Shown here piece after piece: positions 19,747-27,844 of a stretch of DNA of 28,245 bases; the first letter of the stretch is position 1; each line of letters begins with the position of its first letter. Source of the DNA: DAOTVC01 sp034437215 (GTDB taxonomy: Bacteria; Chloroflexota; Anaerolineae; B4-G1; SLSP01); contig DAOTVC010000124.1 of the NCBI GenBank assembly GCA_034437215.1, positions 1-28,245 of the forward strand. The letters run 5' to 3'. The notes beneath the pieces are model-generated. The model did not search any database and had not been told where the DNA came from. It saw only the letters and a list, made by a program, of their open reading frames with translations. A program made the position numbers and the translations under genes.

Positions 19747-20604
19747 TCACCGTGCAGCGCCGACGTCCTCCGGGGAGATGCTCGAGGCAGCGTTACCCCA
19801 GGTATTACGGATGTAGGAGATCACAGCCGCAATCTCCCGATCGCTCAGCTCGCCGCCGAAAGCGGGCATCGCACCGCGTCCGTGCACCACGATCTCGATC
19901 ACGCGCTCGGGCTCCCCGGTGACCCGCTCGCTGCCGGCGAGGACCGGATAGGCGCCACCCGCACCATCTCCCTGCCCCCCATGACAGCGCGCACAATTCT
20001 GATCGTAGACGGATTCCCCCAGCGCCATCAATTCCTGTTCTCCGGTGGCCTCCGTCTCCGGGGTCGGGGACCCGGGGGGCGTGCCCTCAACAGGGGATGC
20101 AGTCGGGGTTCCGGTCGGGGTTCCGGTCGGGGTTCCACTCGGGGTGCCCGCGGCAGGAGGTGCAGCCGGGGCCCCGGCGGGCGTTCCCTCGACAGGCGCG
20201 GTGCTGTAACCGCCGTCGACGAGGGTGTAAAGGTAAGCCGCCATGTCGCGGGCATCGCTGGTCGTAACGCCCATATCGGGCATCGCAATGCCGGGCTTCA
20301 CCGACTGCGGCGCCTGAATGAAATGCATGAGATTATCCGGTTCATTGATCAGCAGACCGGCGATATACCAACGCTCTCCCCAGTCGGTGAGGGGGGGACC
20401 GATGGTAGCGTCGGCGCCCCGGATTCCCGGAATCACGTGGCAGGAGGTGCACCCGTAAGCCGAGAGCAGCTCCTGTCCCCGCGCAGCATCCCCTCCAGGG
20501 ACAGCGGCGACGGGCCCGCGCTCCGACTCTGTCGCGCACGCGGTGAGGGTGAGCAGGGTGAGAGCGATAAGCAGCCGAAGGGAAGCCACCGTTATGCGCT
20601 GCAT
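19747..20604 (-). CDS. Diheme cytochrome c lipoprotein
   Basis: This 285-residue protein has a lipoprotein signal (LLTLTAC, Cys23) and two class-I cytochrome c domains. The first heme site is CTSCH (52-56) with Met in IAMPDM near 108-111. The second is CARCH (204-208) with Met in RGAMPAFGG. The two domains are joined by a linker of ~50 residues of Gly-Thr-Pro repeats (138-182). The second domain resembles those fused to caa3 oxidases or found in dehydrogenase complexes. It likely takes electrons from the GMC/subunit-3 dehydrogenase and gives them to the caa3 oxidase. The ATG overlaps the TGA of the upstream membrane protein by one base, and GGAAGG lies upstream, so the two are coupled. Confidence 0.92.
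   Translation of the reverse strand: MQRITVASLRLLIALTLLTLTACATESERGPVAAVPGGDAARGQELLSAYGCTSCHVIPGIRGADATIGPPLTDWGERWYIAGLLINEPDNLMHFIQAPQSVKPGIAMPDMGVTTSDARDMAAYLYTLVDGGYSTAPVEGTPAGAPAAPPAAGTPSGTPTGTPTGTPTASPVEGTPPGSPTPETEATGEQELMALGESVYDQNCARCHGGQGDGAGGAYPVLAGSERVTGEPERVIEIVVHGRGAMPAFGGELSDREIAAVISYIRNTWGNAASSISPEDVGAAR
20103..20141 (-). repeat. 12-base tandem repeat encoding the Gly-Thr-Pro linker
   Basis: About three copies of a GGGGTTCCGGTC-type unit (plus strand) lie in frame inside the cytochrome gene and encode GTPT repeats of the interdomain linker. Such a tract can change length by slippage without shifting the frame. Confidence 0.7.
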
Positions 20605-20987
20605 CAAATCCGTCCTTCCATGGTGCAGGGGTTCAAGAAGAAGATCGGGATGGTCGCCATCAGGATGGCCAGCAGAAAGACCCCGCTTGCCAAGAGGCCC
20701 GCATAGAGCATAAAGCCCTTGCGGCTGCCCTCCATCTCGCCGATGAGATTTCCCCGCGCCTCCTCGCTCAACTGGCGCCAGGAACTCCAGGCGACCAGAC
20801 CGGCGGCCACTGCGACCCCGATCAGGAGCGCCGAAGCCACGTACATGAGGATCGGTCCGCTAAGGGCGCAGGTCACCGGTACCAGGACGTAGACGACGAC
20901 CAGATGCACAAACCAGGCCCCCGCGGCACCGAAGGTCCCAAACCAGAGCCGAAATCCTTCGGGTTCAACTGTCCGTTCCTCGACCAC
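20604..20987 (-). CDS. Small three-helix membrane protein in the cytochrome oxidase cluster
   Basis: This 127-residue protein has three predicted helices (~16-40, 43-66, 91-117). The middle loop is charged (RQLSEEARGNLIGEMEGSRKG), and Cys residues sit at VTCAL and LNPCTM on what looks like the same side. I do not recognise a named family. It sits where a CoxD/subunit IV or assembly factor would be expected, right after coxC. The start is GTG at 20987, supported by GGAGGGAG five bases upstream. Its TGA overlaps the ATG of the cytochrome gene. The role is inferred: an accessory subunit or assembly factor of the oxidase. Confidence 0.75.
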   Translation of the reverse strand: MVEERTVEPEGFRLWFGTFGAAGAWFVHLVVVYVLVPVTCALSGPILMYVASALLIGVAVAAGLVAWSSWRQLSEEARGNLIGEMEGSRKGFMLYAGLLASGVFLLAILMATIPIFFLNPCTMEGRI

Positions 20988-21163
20988 GCTTACTCCCTCC
21001 TCTCACTCTGCATGCCCCCAGGTGAGGGCGCGTTAGGCAATACCCTGCTCTGCTCCCATGATCCTCGCGCCGGCTGACCACGTCATCCTCAAGAGTCCCC
21101 TAGCGCTCCTGGCAGCCCGGTCATCACGGCGGTTGGAAATCTCTTGCGCACCCCGACCTCTCC

Positions 21164-21775
21164 CTAAAAGACGTAGTGGGAGAGATAGAGGGTGAAGAAG
21201 AGAGGCACCCACACGACAACCACAAAATGCCAGTAGAGACCATTGATCCGCACGCCGAGGTTGCGGTCCTCGCTAAAGTAGCCCCGCGCCGCGGCGGTAA
21301 AGACCACGGCGACCTTCAGCAGGACCGTGATCACGTGAGCGGAGTGGAAACCCGCGATGGTCCAGGTGATGGAGCCGTAAGCGTTGGTGGCCCAGTTGTA
21401 GTCGTAGGCGCTGTACTCGACCGCCTTGAGCGCCAGGAAGACGGCGCCGAGTACGAAACTGAGGGCCAGACCGACCTTCAGGTTACGCACGTTTCCCTTC
21501 TTGATACTCGAGTCCGCCCAGTACATCGGGGCGCTGCTGACGAACAGAATGACCGCAGCGATGGAGGGCAGCAGCAGGTCAGGTTTGGAGATGCCCCCGA
21601 GGGGCCATTCGGGCGCGTAGAAGCGCAGGTAGAAGTAGCTGACGATGAGGCTGATGAAGAAGACGGCCTCGATGGTAATCAGTCCGATCATCCCCCACCA
21701 GAGGGGCGCGCGCGGATCGTTTGCGTTGAGCGGCAGCTCCGCGGGTGCCGGATAGCGCTTGCGGCCCAGCTCCAT
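21164..21775 (-). CDS. coxC: Cytochrome c oxidase subunit III
   Basis: This 203-residue heme-copper oxidase subunit III has five or so helices. Seen: WWGMIGLITIEAVFFISLIVSYFYLR, the family phrase GFHSAHVITVLLKV, and INGLYWHFVVVVWVPLFFTLYLSH at the end. It has no redox centre; in the family it stabilises subunit I and its proton uptake. The first ATG (21781) follows AGGAGGT with no spacing, whereas the second ATG (21775) has a proper 7-base gap, so I start there. The coxA stop is just upstream at 21778-21780. The gap of 176 bases to the next gene shows nothing clear. Confidence 0.94.
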   Translation of the reverse strand: MELGRKRYPAPAELPLNANDPRAPLWWGMIGLITIEAVFFISLIVSYFYLRFYAPEWPLGGISKPDLLLPSIAAVILFVSSAPMYWADSSIKKGNVRNLKVGLALSFVLGAVFLALKAVEYSAYDYNWATNAYGSITWTIAGFHSAHVITVLLKVAVVFTAAARGYFSEDRNLGVRINGLYWHFVVVVWVPLFFTLYLSHYVF

Positions 21776-21777
21776 GC

Positions 21778-23667
21778 TCATACCTCCTGCTCCTTTTCAC
21801 GATGCCTTCCGGGCCAATTCCAGAGCACGATGGCCGCAAAGGCGATCAACGCTCCCACGGGCACCAGCCAGAGGCTCAGCAGCGCACCGTAGAAGGCTAC
21901 CGTCCCTCCGATGGCCATGAGGAAGGGGGCGATCCCCGGGCCGGCGACCAGCAACCGCTGTTCGGGTTCACCGTCGAGGGTCGAGGTGCCGATGGTCAAC
22001 CGTTCGTTCTCGGGCAGATCGTAGGCGACCTCGCAGCCCTCCTGCCCCCGGTCCAACGCATACCACAGAGGCATGCGGCTGCCCACGCAGGGCACCTGCT
22101 CGAAGTTGTAGGGGGGCGGTGGCGAGGTCGTGGCCCACTCCAGGGTGCCCGCCTCCCAGGGATCATTCCCCGCTCGCTCGCCGCCGGTCAGGCTCTTGAG
22201 GACGTTGAACAACGTCAGCGCAAACCCGGCGCCCAACCCAAGCGCGCCGAGCCAGGTGATGGTCATGGGCGTACCCCAGCCCAACCCCTCCATGTAGGTA
22301 TACATCCGGCGCGGCATCCCCCGGAAGCCCGTGTAGTGCAGGATGAAGAAAGCGACATTGAAGCCGATGAAGGCCATCCAGAAGCTCCAGCGCCCCAGTT
22401 TCTCGTTCAACAGCCGCCCGGTCAGCTTGGGAAACCAGTAGTAGAGCATACCGACCAGGGGAAAGACCGCGCCACCCACCAGCACGTAGTGGAAGTGAGC
22501 GGTGACGAAGTGGCTGTCGTGCACCTGCCAGTCGAAGGGGGGCGCCGCAACCATGACGCCGGTAATGCCGCCGATGACGAAGAGTGGGATAAACCCGAGG
22601 GCCCAGAGATAGGCAGCCTTGAAGACGGGCTTAGCTCCCAGCCAGATAGTACCGATCCAGGCAAAGACCTGGACTCCACTGGGGATGGCAATGGACATAC
22701 TGGCAGCGGCAAAGAAGGTCATCGCCAGCACCGAGAGCTCACCGGCAAACATGTGGTGCACCCACAACCCGAAACTGATGATCCCGATGAGGATCTGCGA
22801 GAGCACGACGGGCAGGTACCCTACCAGCCGGCGGCGCGAGAAGACCGGTACAATGGTGGAGACTATCCCAAAGGCGGGGATGGCGATGATGTAGACCTCC
22901 GGGTGCCCGAAGAACCAGAAGAGGTGCTGCCAGAGGAAGGAGGTGCCGCCCCCCGGAATGCGGAAGAAGTGCGTGCCTACGATCCTGTCCAAGGCCAACA
23001 TCAGGGTAGCGAGCATGAGCGAGGGCATGGCGAAGATGATCATCAGCGAAGCGATGAGGATCGACCAGACGAAGACAGGCATCCGGTTGATGGACATACC
23101 CGGCGCGCGCATCTTGAAGATGGTGATGACCAGGATCAGAGCCGCGGTCAGGTTGGCCGCCTCCAGAAAGGCGATGGAGAGCGCGTAGAGGTCGACGTTG
23201 ATGCCCGGCGAGTAGGTCGGTCCCGCCAGGGGCGTGTAGTTGAACCAGCCGGCGTCAGGGGCTCGGCCCAGGAGGAGCGCGATCCACAGCGCCACGCCGG
23301 AGAAGAGATAGACCCAGTAGGCGAAGGCATTCAGTCGGGGGAACGCCACCTCCCGCGCGCCGATCAGCAGGGGGACGAAATAGATCCCCAACCCCAGCAT
23401 GATCGGTACCGCGAAGTAGAACATCATCGTCATCCCGTGCATGGTGAAGAACTGATTGTAGGCTTCCGAGGAGAGGACCCCCAAGCCGGGCTGTGATAAC
23501 TGGGTGACCATAGTCAGGGCCAGCAACCCCGCCAGGACAAAGAAGGTGAAGGCGGTGATGATCCAACGCAGACCGATCTTCTTGTGATCCACGGCGGTCA
23601 GGATGGTGGTCAGCCCCCTCACCCGGGGAGGGTGGCTCTCGTACGGCTCCAAAGCAGTGGTGGCCAT
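21778..23667 (-). CDS. coxA: Cytochrome c oxidase subunit I (caa3 type, A1-like)
   Basis: This 629-residue subunit I has 12 core helices plus a C-terminal extension with further helices (~575-620). Heme a ligands are His77 (FFTMHGMT) and His393. Heme a3 is bound by His391 (TAHFHYVLVGG). CuB ligands are His255 (with Tyr259, GHPEVY) and His304/His305 (VHHMFAG). Glu257 in GHPEVY is the A1-type Glu. The entrance of the D channel reads GAREVAFPRLN (Glu106) where GAPDMAFPRLN is usual. The K-channel site reads IPSGVQVFAW (Gln333) where IPTGIKVF is usual. AAGGAG is upstream of the ATG. It lies 10 bases after coxB. It reduces O2 to water and pumps protons. Confidence 0.95.
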   Translation of the reverse strand: MATTALEPYESHPPRVRGLTTILTAVDHKKIGLRWIITAFTFFVLAGLLALTMVTQLSQPGLGVLSSEAYNQFFTMHGMTMMFYFAVPIMLGLGIYFVPLLIGAREVAFPRLNAFAYWVYLFSGVALWIALLLGRAPDAGWFNYTPLAGPTYSPGINVDLYALSIAFLEAANLTAALILVITIFKMRAPGMSINRMPVFVWSILIASLMIIFAMPSLMLATLMLALDRIVGTHFFRIPGGGTSFLWQHLFWFFGHPEVYIIAIPAFGIVSTIVPVFSRRRLVGYLPVVLSQILIGIISFGLWVHHMFAGELSVLAMTFFAAASMSIAIPSGVQVFAWIGTIWLGAKPVFKAAYLWALGFIPLFVIGGITGVMVAAPPFDWQVHDSHFVTAHFHYVLVGGAVFPLVGMLYYWFPKLTGRLLNEKLGRWSFWMAFIGFNVAFFILHYTGFRGMPRRMYTYMEGLGWGTPMTITWLGALGLGAGFALTLFNVLKSLTGGERAGNDPWEAGTLEWATTSPPPPYNFEQVPCVGSRMPLWYALDRGQEGCEVAYDLPENERLTIGTSTLDGEPEQRLLVAGPGIAPFLMAIGGTVAFYGALLSLWLVPVGALIAFAAIVLWNWPGRHREKEQEV

Positions 23668-23677
23668 AGGTGCTCCT

Positions 23678-24688
23678 TCAGCGTAGAGTTTCCAGATAGG
23701 CGAGCATCTCCTGCAGCTCCCCGCCGGACATCGGCATGGGGGGCATGAGATTACCCGGTTTGAACTGCTGAGCATCGATAATCCAGGCGGCCAGGTGACC
23801 GCGCGTGTTGGGCAGGGTTCCGGCCCCCAGCTCCTGCCGGCTGGCGAGAGTGGTGAGATCGGGGCCGAGGGTCCCGGTCGCGTTCGTCCCCCGGACGGTG
23901 TGGCAGTAGACGCATTCGGAACCGAGGAAGACCTGCTGCCCCCGGAAGATGAGGTCGTTGTCCAGGTCGGTGCTCGGCGCTGCCTGCTGCTGGGACGCCC
24001 ACATCGCGAACTCCTCCGGGGAGTGGGCGATGACCAGAAACTGCATCTTGGCGTGTTGCCGCCCGCAGAACTCGGCACACTGCCCCCGGTAGGTACCCGG
24101 TTCGTCCGCTTGCAGCCAGATGCGGCCCTCTTGGTCGGGCATCATGTCGCGCTTGCCATGCAGTTCGGGAACCCAGAAGGCGTGGATGACGTCGTCGGAC
24201 TGCAAGGTGAGCGTAACCGGTTGACCGGCAGGAACGTGAATCTCATTGGCCGTGGTGAAATCATAACCGGGGTAGTGCACGCTCCACCACCACTGATAGG
24301 AGTGGACCGCAATCACGACCTCGGAGGGCGCAGGGGGCTCCTCCAGATCGACGGTGATGTAGGTATTGTAGACCATCAGGCCCAACACAATCAGGCCGGG
24401 GACGACGACCCCGCCGAAGGTCACTAGGCGCCGGGCAAACGCATCCTTGTTCTCCGGCCGCTCTCGCCGCCGTAGGGCCATGATCATCAGGGCCATCACC
24501 ACGATGAAAACAACCAGGCTGGTGAAGAACATCACCCACCACAGATCGGCGATGGCGGCGGCGGCAGGGCCGGCGGGATCGAGGGCACGCACCCCGCAAC
24601 CGCTCAGCAAGAGCAGAAGCAAGCTTCCCCAACCTAGGGACTTCTCGAGCAACAGCGTACGCTTCTCAGGGGATTGCTGATCATTCAA
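23678..24688 (-). CDS. coxB: Cytochrome c oxidase subunit II with fused cytochrome c (caa3 type)
   Basis: This 336-residue lipoprotein (lipobox LLSGC, Cys31) has two helices (~48-72 and 90-110), a cupredoxin CuA domain and a C-terminal cytochrome c. CuA ligands are His169 (VIHAFWVPEL), Cys204, Glu206, Cys208, His212 and Met215 (CAEFCGRQHAKM). The aromatic patch is YQWWW. The heme c motif is CVYCH (259-263), with distal Met near MPPMPMSGG. Electrons enter through the heme or CuA and go to CoxA. I start at TTG 24688 because AAGGAGG precedes it at the right distance; the frame upstream (to 24790) gives unconserved sequence. It is the first gene of the respiratory cluster. Confidence 0.94.
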   Translation of the reverse strand: MNDQQSPEKRTLLLEKSLGWGSLLLLLLSGCGVRALDPAGPAAAAIADLWWVMFFTSLVVFIVVMALMIMALRRRERPENKDAFARRLVTFGGVVVPGLIVLGLMVYNTYITVDLEEPPAPSEVVIAVHSYQWWWSVHYPGYDFTTANEIHVPAGQPVTLTLQSDDVIHAFWVPELHGKRDMMPDQEGRIWLQADEPGTYRGQCAEFCGRQHAKMQFLVIAHSPEEFAMWASQQQAAPSTDLDNDLIFRGQQVFLGSECVYCHTVRGTNATGTLGPDLTTLASRQELGAGTLPNTRGHLAAWIIDAQQFKPGNLMPPMPMSGGELQEMLAYLETLR

Positions 24689-25005
24689 GGTACTCCTCCT
24701 TGGATTGGTACCCGCAAGTAGGCCGTGATCAAGCCTGTGGCAATAATAAAGAAAGTGACCTCTTGTTAAACAGGGTAACATACCCCGCACAAGAAGTAAA
24801 TGTATCGAGGATATATCTTCCAGACACAGATGAGGATATAGAAGCGCCGTAACGACTCGGTCTCTGAGGGCCGCGGCCCCTGCGCCGGGAGCAAAGCCTT
24901 TATCTGCGGACTAGAAGGGAGCAGGGGCTGAAGACCCGGCACTCCCCGGCCTGACTCAACAAGGAAGAGGAATGCTCTACCGGCCGAGTCGTAGCGACCC
25001 GCCCC
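24689..25005. other. Intergenic region upstream of coxB
   Basis: This 317-base gap carries the likely start region of the respiratory cluster. The AT-rich stretch 24740-24835 is the natural place for a promoter. TTAACA at 24769-24764 and TATTAT at 24748-24743 (minus) are candidate boxes, but the spacing is only 15 bases. A further 8-bp inverted repeat (GCCCCTGC/GCAGGGGC, ~24885-24930) has a loop too long for a terminator. No gene is visible. Confidence 0.4.
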
Positions 25006-26817
25006 TCAGAAGGGCCACAGCAGGGGCAGGAGCACCGCCGACAAGATGACGGTCAGCAGGAGAAGACCGGCGCCATAGCGCAGATAGTCCAGCGGGCGGT
25101 AGGAGCCCGGCTTCTGGACCAGCAGCGGAGCCGGATGGCCCATGGGCAGCAGGTAGGTAGCCGAAGCACCGATGATCACCGCGACCGCCAGAGGACGCGG
25201 ATTGACCCCCATCAAGGCTGCCGTATCCAGAGCCACGGGGGTCATGATGACCGCCACCGCCGCCCCGTGCATGACCTGGGTCAGCATCAGCGCCAGGAGA
25301 ACGATCCCCACCAGCACTGCCAGCGGTCCCCACTGCCCCACCGAGCCGGCGACCAAGGTGGAGAGCAGTCCGGCAGCGCCGCTCTCTTCCATCGCCAACC
25401 CCAGGGGGTACATCCCCCCGATCAGGAGGACGGTGCGCCACTCTACACTCTCGTAGACTTCGCGAGGCGTGAGAACCCCCAACAGCAGCATCAGCGCGCC
25501 GCCGCCCAGAGCACCCACCGCAATGGGCAAGAGATCGAAGGCGGCGCTGAGCACCACCAGGAGCATGATCAACGTGGCCCAGGGCGCCAGATGGCGCAGT
25601 TCGCGCGGGGCCTCCTCTCGACGGGGCCGGCTGAGCCAGAGAAACTTCGGCTCAGGGTCGAAGGAGCGCACGTTCTTGCGCGACCCATAGAGCAAAAGGG
25701 CGTCCCCCTCCTTGAGAGGTTCGAAGCCGACGTCGGTGCGCACGGGATGGTCAACACGCCACAACCCGATACCCGTCAGCCCATGTCGTCCCCGGAAGCC
25801 CATCTCGGCGAGAGTCTGCCCCACTGCCGCGGAGCGCGGAGGGACGACCACCTCGACCATCTCCGCGCCGGAGACGGTAAACTCCTCCTGGAGGCGGGGA
25901 GGTCCCAGCAGATCCAGATCTGCCGCTTCCGCCAGGCGCTCCACCCGTCCGCGCCGCCCCACCACGAGGAGGACGTCCCCCGCTTCCAGGGTCCACGCCT
26001 GCCTGCGGGCCGGGTACACTTCGTGATTCCGCAACATGGAGAGCACGCTCAAACCATAACGGTTGCCGATGTTGGTCTCCGCCAGATTCTGCCCTACCAG
26101 GTGGGATTCGGGCTTCAGGGAGAGCTCCCAGAGCCGTTCCTGCATGTCGTAGGTGCGCATCAACTCCTCGGTGGACTTGCCGCGCTCCTCGGAGGGGTCC
26201 GGCTGCCGTTCGGGAAGCAGCACAGGCGCCAGCAAGAGAGCGTAGAGAGTGAAAGCGCTCACCAGTGCCAACCCCACAGGGAAGAGCGTCAAGAAGTTCA
26301 GGGAGGGCGCGCCCGTGTCCCGCAGCAAGCTGTCGACCACCAGGTTATGGGAGGAGCCGATGAGGGTAAAATTTCCCCCGGCCAGCGCAGCCATGGCGAG
26401 GGGCAGCAGCAGGTGGGTGTGGGGAATACCCTTCTTGCGGGCCAGGCGCAGGATCACCGGGATGAAGAGGGAGACCGTGCCGATGTCGCTGATGAAGCCG
26501 GAGAGAAAGCCCGGCAGCATACTGCTCATCACCATCAAGCGTTTCCCCTCGCCGGTCGCAAGGTGCTCGATCCGCTCGGTGATCCAAATCACAGCGCCGC
26601 TGCGTACCAGCCCCGCGCTCAGGACCAGTAAGCCGGCGGTGGCGATCACCGCCTCACTGCTGAAGCCGCTCAGCGCCGTCTCCGCATCCAGCAAGCCCGT
26701 CACCACGAGGGAGACGAGCACCAGTACCGCCACCGCATCCGAACGCAGCCAACCGGTGATAAAGAGGACCATCGCCGTGGCCAGAATTCCAAACACCATC
26801 CCGATTTCCCAGGACAT
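25006..26817 (-). CDS. SLC13/DASS-family permease with two TrkA-C-like domains
   Basis: This ~603-residue permease has two membrane halves (~1-190 and ~400-603), each with about five helices. They are separated by two TrkA-C (RCK_C) like domains (~215-370; LVGQNLAETNIGNRYGLSVLSMLR and AVGQTLAEMGFRGRHGLTGIGLWR). This arrangement is common among bacterial SLC13-like carriers annotated as sodium/sulfate or anion symporters. Helix breaks with the conserved Gly/Ser/Asn are at TLIGSSHNLVVDSLL and VMHGAAVAVIMTPVALD. The canonical SNT motifs of Na+/dicarboxylate carriers are replaced by SSHN, so ion and substrate are not predicted. The start at 26817 has GAGGTG upstream; an upstream GTG at 26841 is also in frame. 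It is a separate transcription unit. Confidence 0.88.
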   Translation of the reverse strand: MSWEIGMVFGILATAMVLFITGWLRSDAVAVLVLVSLVVTGLLDAETALSGFSSEAVIATAGLLVLSAGLVRSGAVIWITERIEHLATGEGKRLMVMSSMLPGFLSGFISDIGTVSLFIPVILRLARKKGIPHTHLLLPLAMAALAGGNFTLIGSSHNLVVDSLLRDTGAPSLNFLTLFPVGLALVSAFTLYALLLAPVLLPERQPDPSEERGKSTEELMRTYDMQERLWELSLKPESHLVGQNLAETNIGNRYGLSVLSMLRNHEVYPARRQAWTLEAGDVLLVVGRRGRVERLAEAADLDLLGPPRLQEEFTVSGAEMVEVVVPPRSAAVGQTLAEMGFRGRHGLTGIGLWRVDHPVRTDVGFEPLKEGDALLLYGSRKNVRSFDPEPKFLWLSRPRREEAPRELRHLAPWATLIMLLVVLSAAFDLLPIAVGALGGGALMLLLGVLTPREVYESVEWRTVLLIGGMYPLGLAMEESGAAGLLSTLVAGSVGQWGPLAVLVGIVLLALMLTQVMHGAAVAVIMTPVALDTAALMGVNPRPLAVAVIIGASATYLLPMGHPAPLLVQKPGSYRPLDYLRYGAGLLLLTVILSAVLLPLLWPF

Positions 26818-27048
26818 CTTCACCTCTCTTGCTGTAGACACTCCTTGCTAAACCGCCCTTGAGGGGGTTGAACTCCCCCTTCCAAAGCCTGCACCCGGCT
26901 CTGATTTGGGTGCGTTTCAACTCGGATTGTACCTGCATTTGTGATTTTTGACGATAGGGTCCAGGATAGCGTATCGGCATCTCCAGAAATGTCCACCCTG
27001 TTCCCGGCGGCCGCCCACAACTGCTGCCGGAATCGACCGCGCCGTCGA

Positions 27049-27092
27049 GAGGGTGGCCCACCCGGTGAAGCGCCCCGGCCCGGGTCACCCTC
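27049..27092. terminator. Stem-loop at the end of the Nramp remnant
   Basis: GAGGGTG (27049-27055) pairs with CACCCTC (27086-27092). Inside it, after a one-sided bulge, ACCCGG (27060-27065) pairs with CCGGGT (27080-27085). There is no U-run. This may be the former terminator of the metal-transporter gene. Confidence 0.3.
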
Positions 27093-27093
27093 T

Positions 27094-27579
27094 TCACAGC
27101 CCCCCACCGAAAAGCGGGGAGACCAACAGCGCCAGGGTAATGAGACCGATGGCGATGGTCAGCCCATAGGCGAAGGCGTTCTGCAACCCCGAGTTCCGCC
27201 ACTCCCCCATCAGCTGCCGGTCGTTGACCAACCGCAGCACCAACACCAGCAGCACCGGGAGGAGGATGGCGTTCATCGACTGCGAGAGCCACATCAGTGG
27301 GAAGAGCGGGATGCCGGGGATGAGCACTACCAGGACCCCCAGGACGATGAGCGCCACGTAGATGCCGTAGAAGATGGGCGCGTTGCGCGGCCGATTATCG
27401 AGCCCACGTTCCCAGCCGAAGGCCTCGCAGACGGCGTCGGTCGTGGAGAGCGGCAGGACCGAGGCCGCCAGGAGCGAAGCGCCGAGGAGCCCCATCGAGA
27501 AGAGGTAGGCCAGCAGCGTGCGTACGTCCGCCTCGTCCTCGTCGTCCACCAGCTGGAGCAGCTGGGCCGTGGTCTCGTC
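27094..27579 (-). pseudogene. Nramp-family metal transporter, C-terminal remnant
   Basis: About 161 codons of the C-terminal part of an Nramp/MntH-like carrier remain. Key phrases are LLAASVLPLSTTDAVCEAFGWERG, DNRPRNAPIFYGIYVALI, PLFPLMWLSQSMNAILLPVLL and LVNDRQLMGEW, with four helices. A full-length protein has ~400 residues and 10-12 helices. The helix-1 metal-binding DPGN motif and the first two-thirds are absent. In frame, upstream of codon ETTAQ, is a TGA (27580-27582), and 21 bases further a MITE-like element begins (its target duplication is at 27603-27611). Beyond that element I find no more Nramp sequence. A GTG at 27549 could start a 151-residue product, but it would not transport. 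Confidence 0.82.
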
Positions 27580-27602
27580 TCAGTATATGATCGGTGGGGC
27601 AA

Positions 27603-27611
27603 ATATCAAAG
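27603..27611. repeat. Left target-site duplication of the MITE-like element
   Basis: ATATCAAAG is repeated exactly at 27732-27740 on the other side of the element. Confidence 0.75.
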
Positions 27612-27731
27612 GGGTGTGTTTCACTTGAGTTAAACCGAGGCGTGAAACGTGAAACGTAAAACGTGAGGGCTTCACGTTTCACGCTTTACGTTTCAGCCAT
27701 GGATAGCTCACAACTGGATTGAAACACACCC
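27612..27731 (-). mobile_element. MITE-like element, copy B (120 bp, TIRs, 9-bp TSD)
   Basis: The ends are inverted repeats: GGGTGTGTTTCA at 27612-27623 and its exact complement at 27720-27731. Counting a further eight positions, 17 of 20 match. Both sides are flanked by the 9-base direct repeat ATATCAAAG, as expected of a transposase that makes 9-bp staggered cuts. The middle has CGTGAAA-type heptamers in tandem (from 27641) folding against 27671-27694 into a long imperfect stem (about 20 of 24 positions pair). There is no coding capacity, so it would depend on a transposase elsewhere in the genome. Copy A (2856-2968) is the same element in the opposite orientation. Confidence 0.8.
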
Positions 27732-27740
27732 ATATCAAAG
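27732..27740. repeat. Right target-site duplication of the MITE-like element
   Basis: This is an exact copy of the 9-base ATATCAAAG at 27603-27611. Confidence 0.75.
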
Positions 27741-27844
27741 AGCCCTACCCGCGTCTTTAACACCGGTCACCGGTACCGCAGAACACCCAGGCCGTTGCGC
27801 ACAAGAAGCGCCCCGATCAAGTTGGAGAGCCTTGCAGCTCTATT

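Noticed and set aside
20988..21163. The 176-base gap between coxC and the small membrane protein as a site for a missed coxD gene
   Set aside because: No open frame with helices or a ribosome binding site fits within it.
24880..24935. GCCCCTGC/GCAGGGGC inverted repeat upstream of coxB as a terminator
   Set aside because: The loop is over 35 bases, the stem is only 8 bp and there is no U-run.
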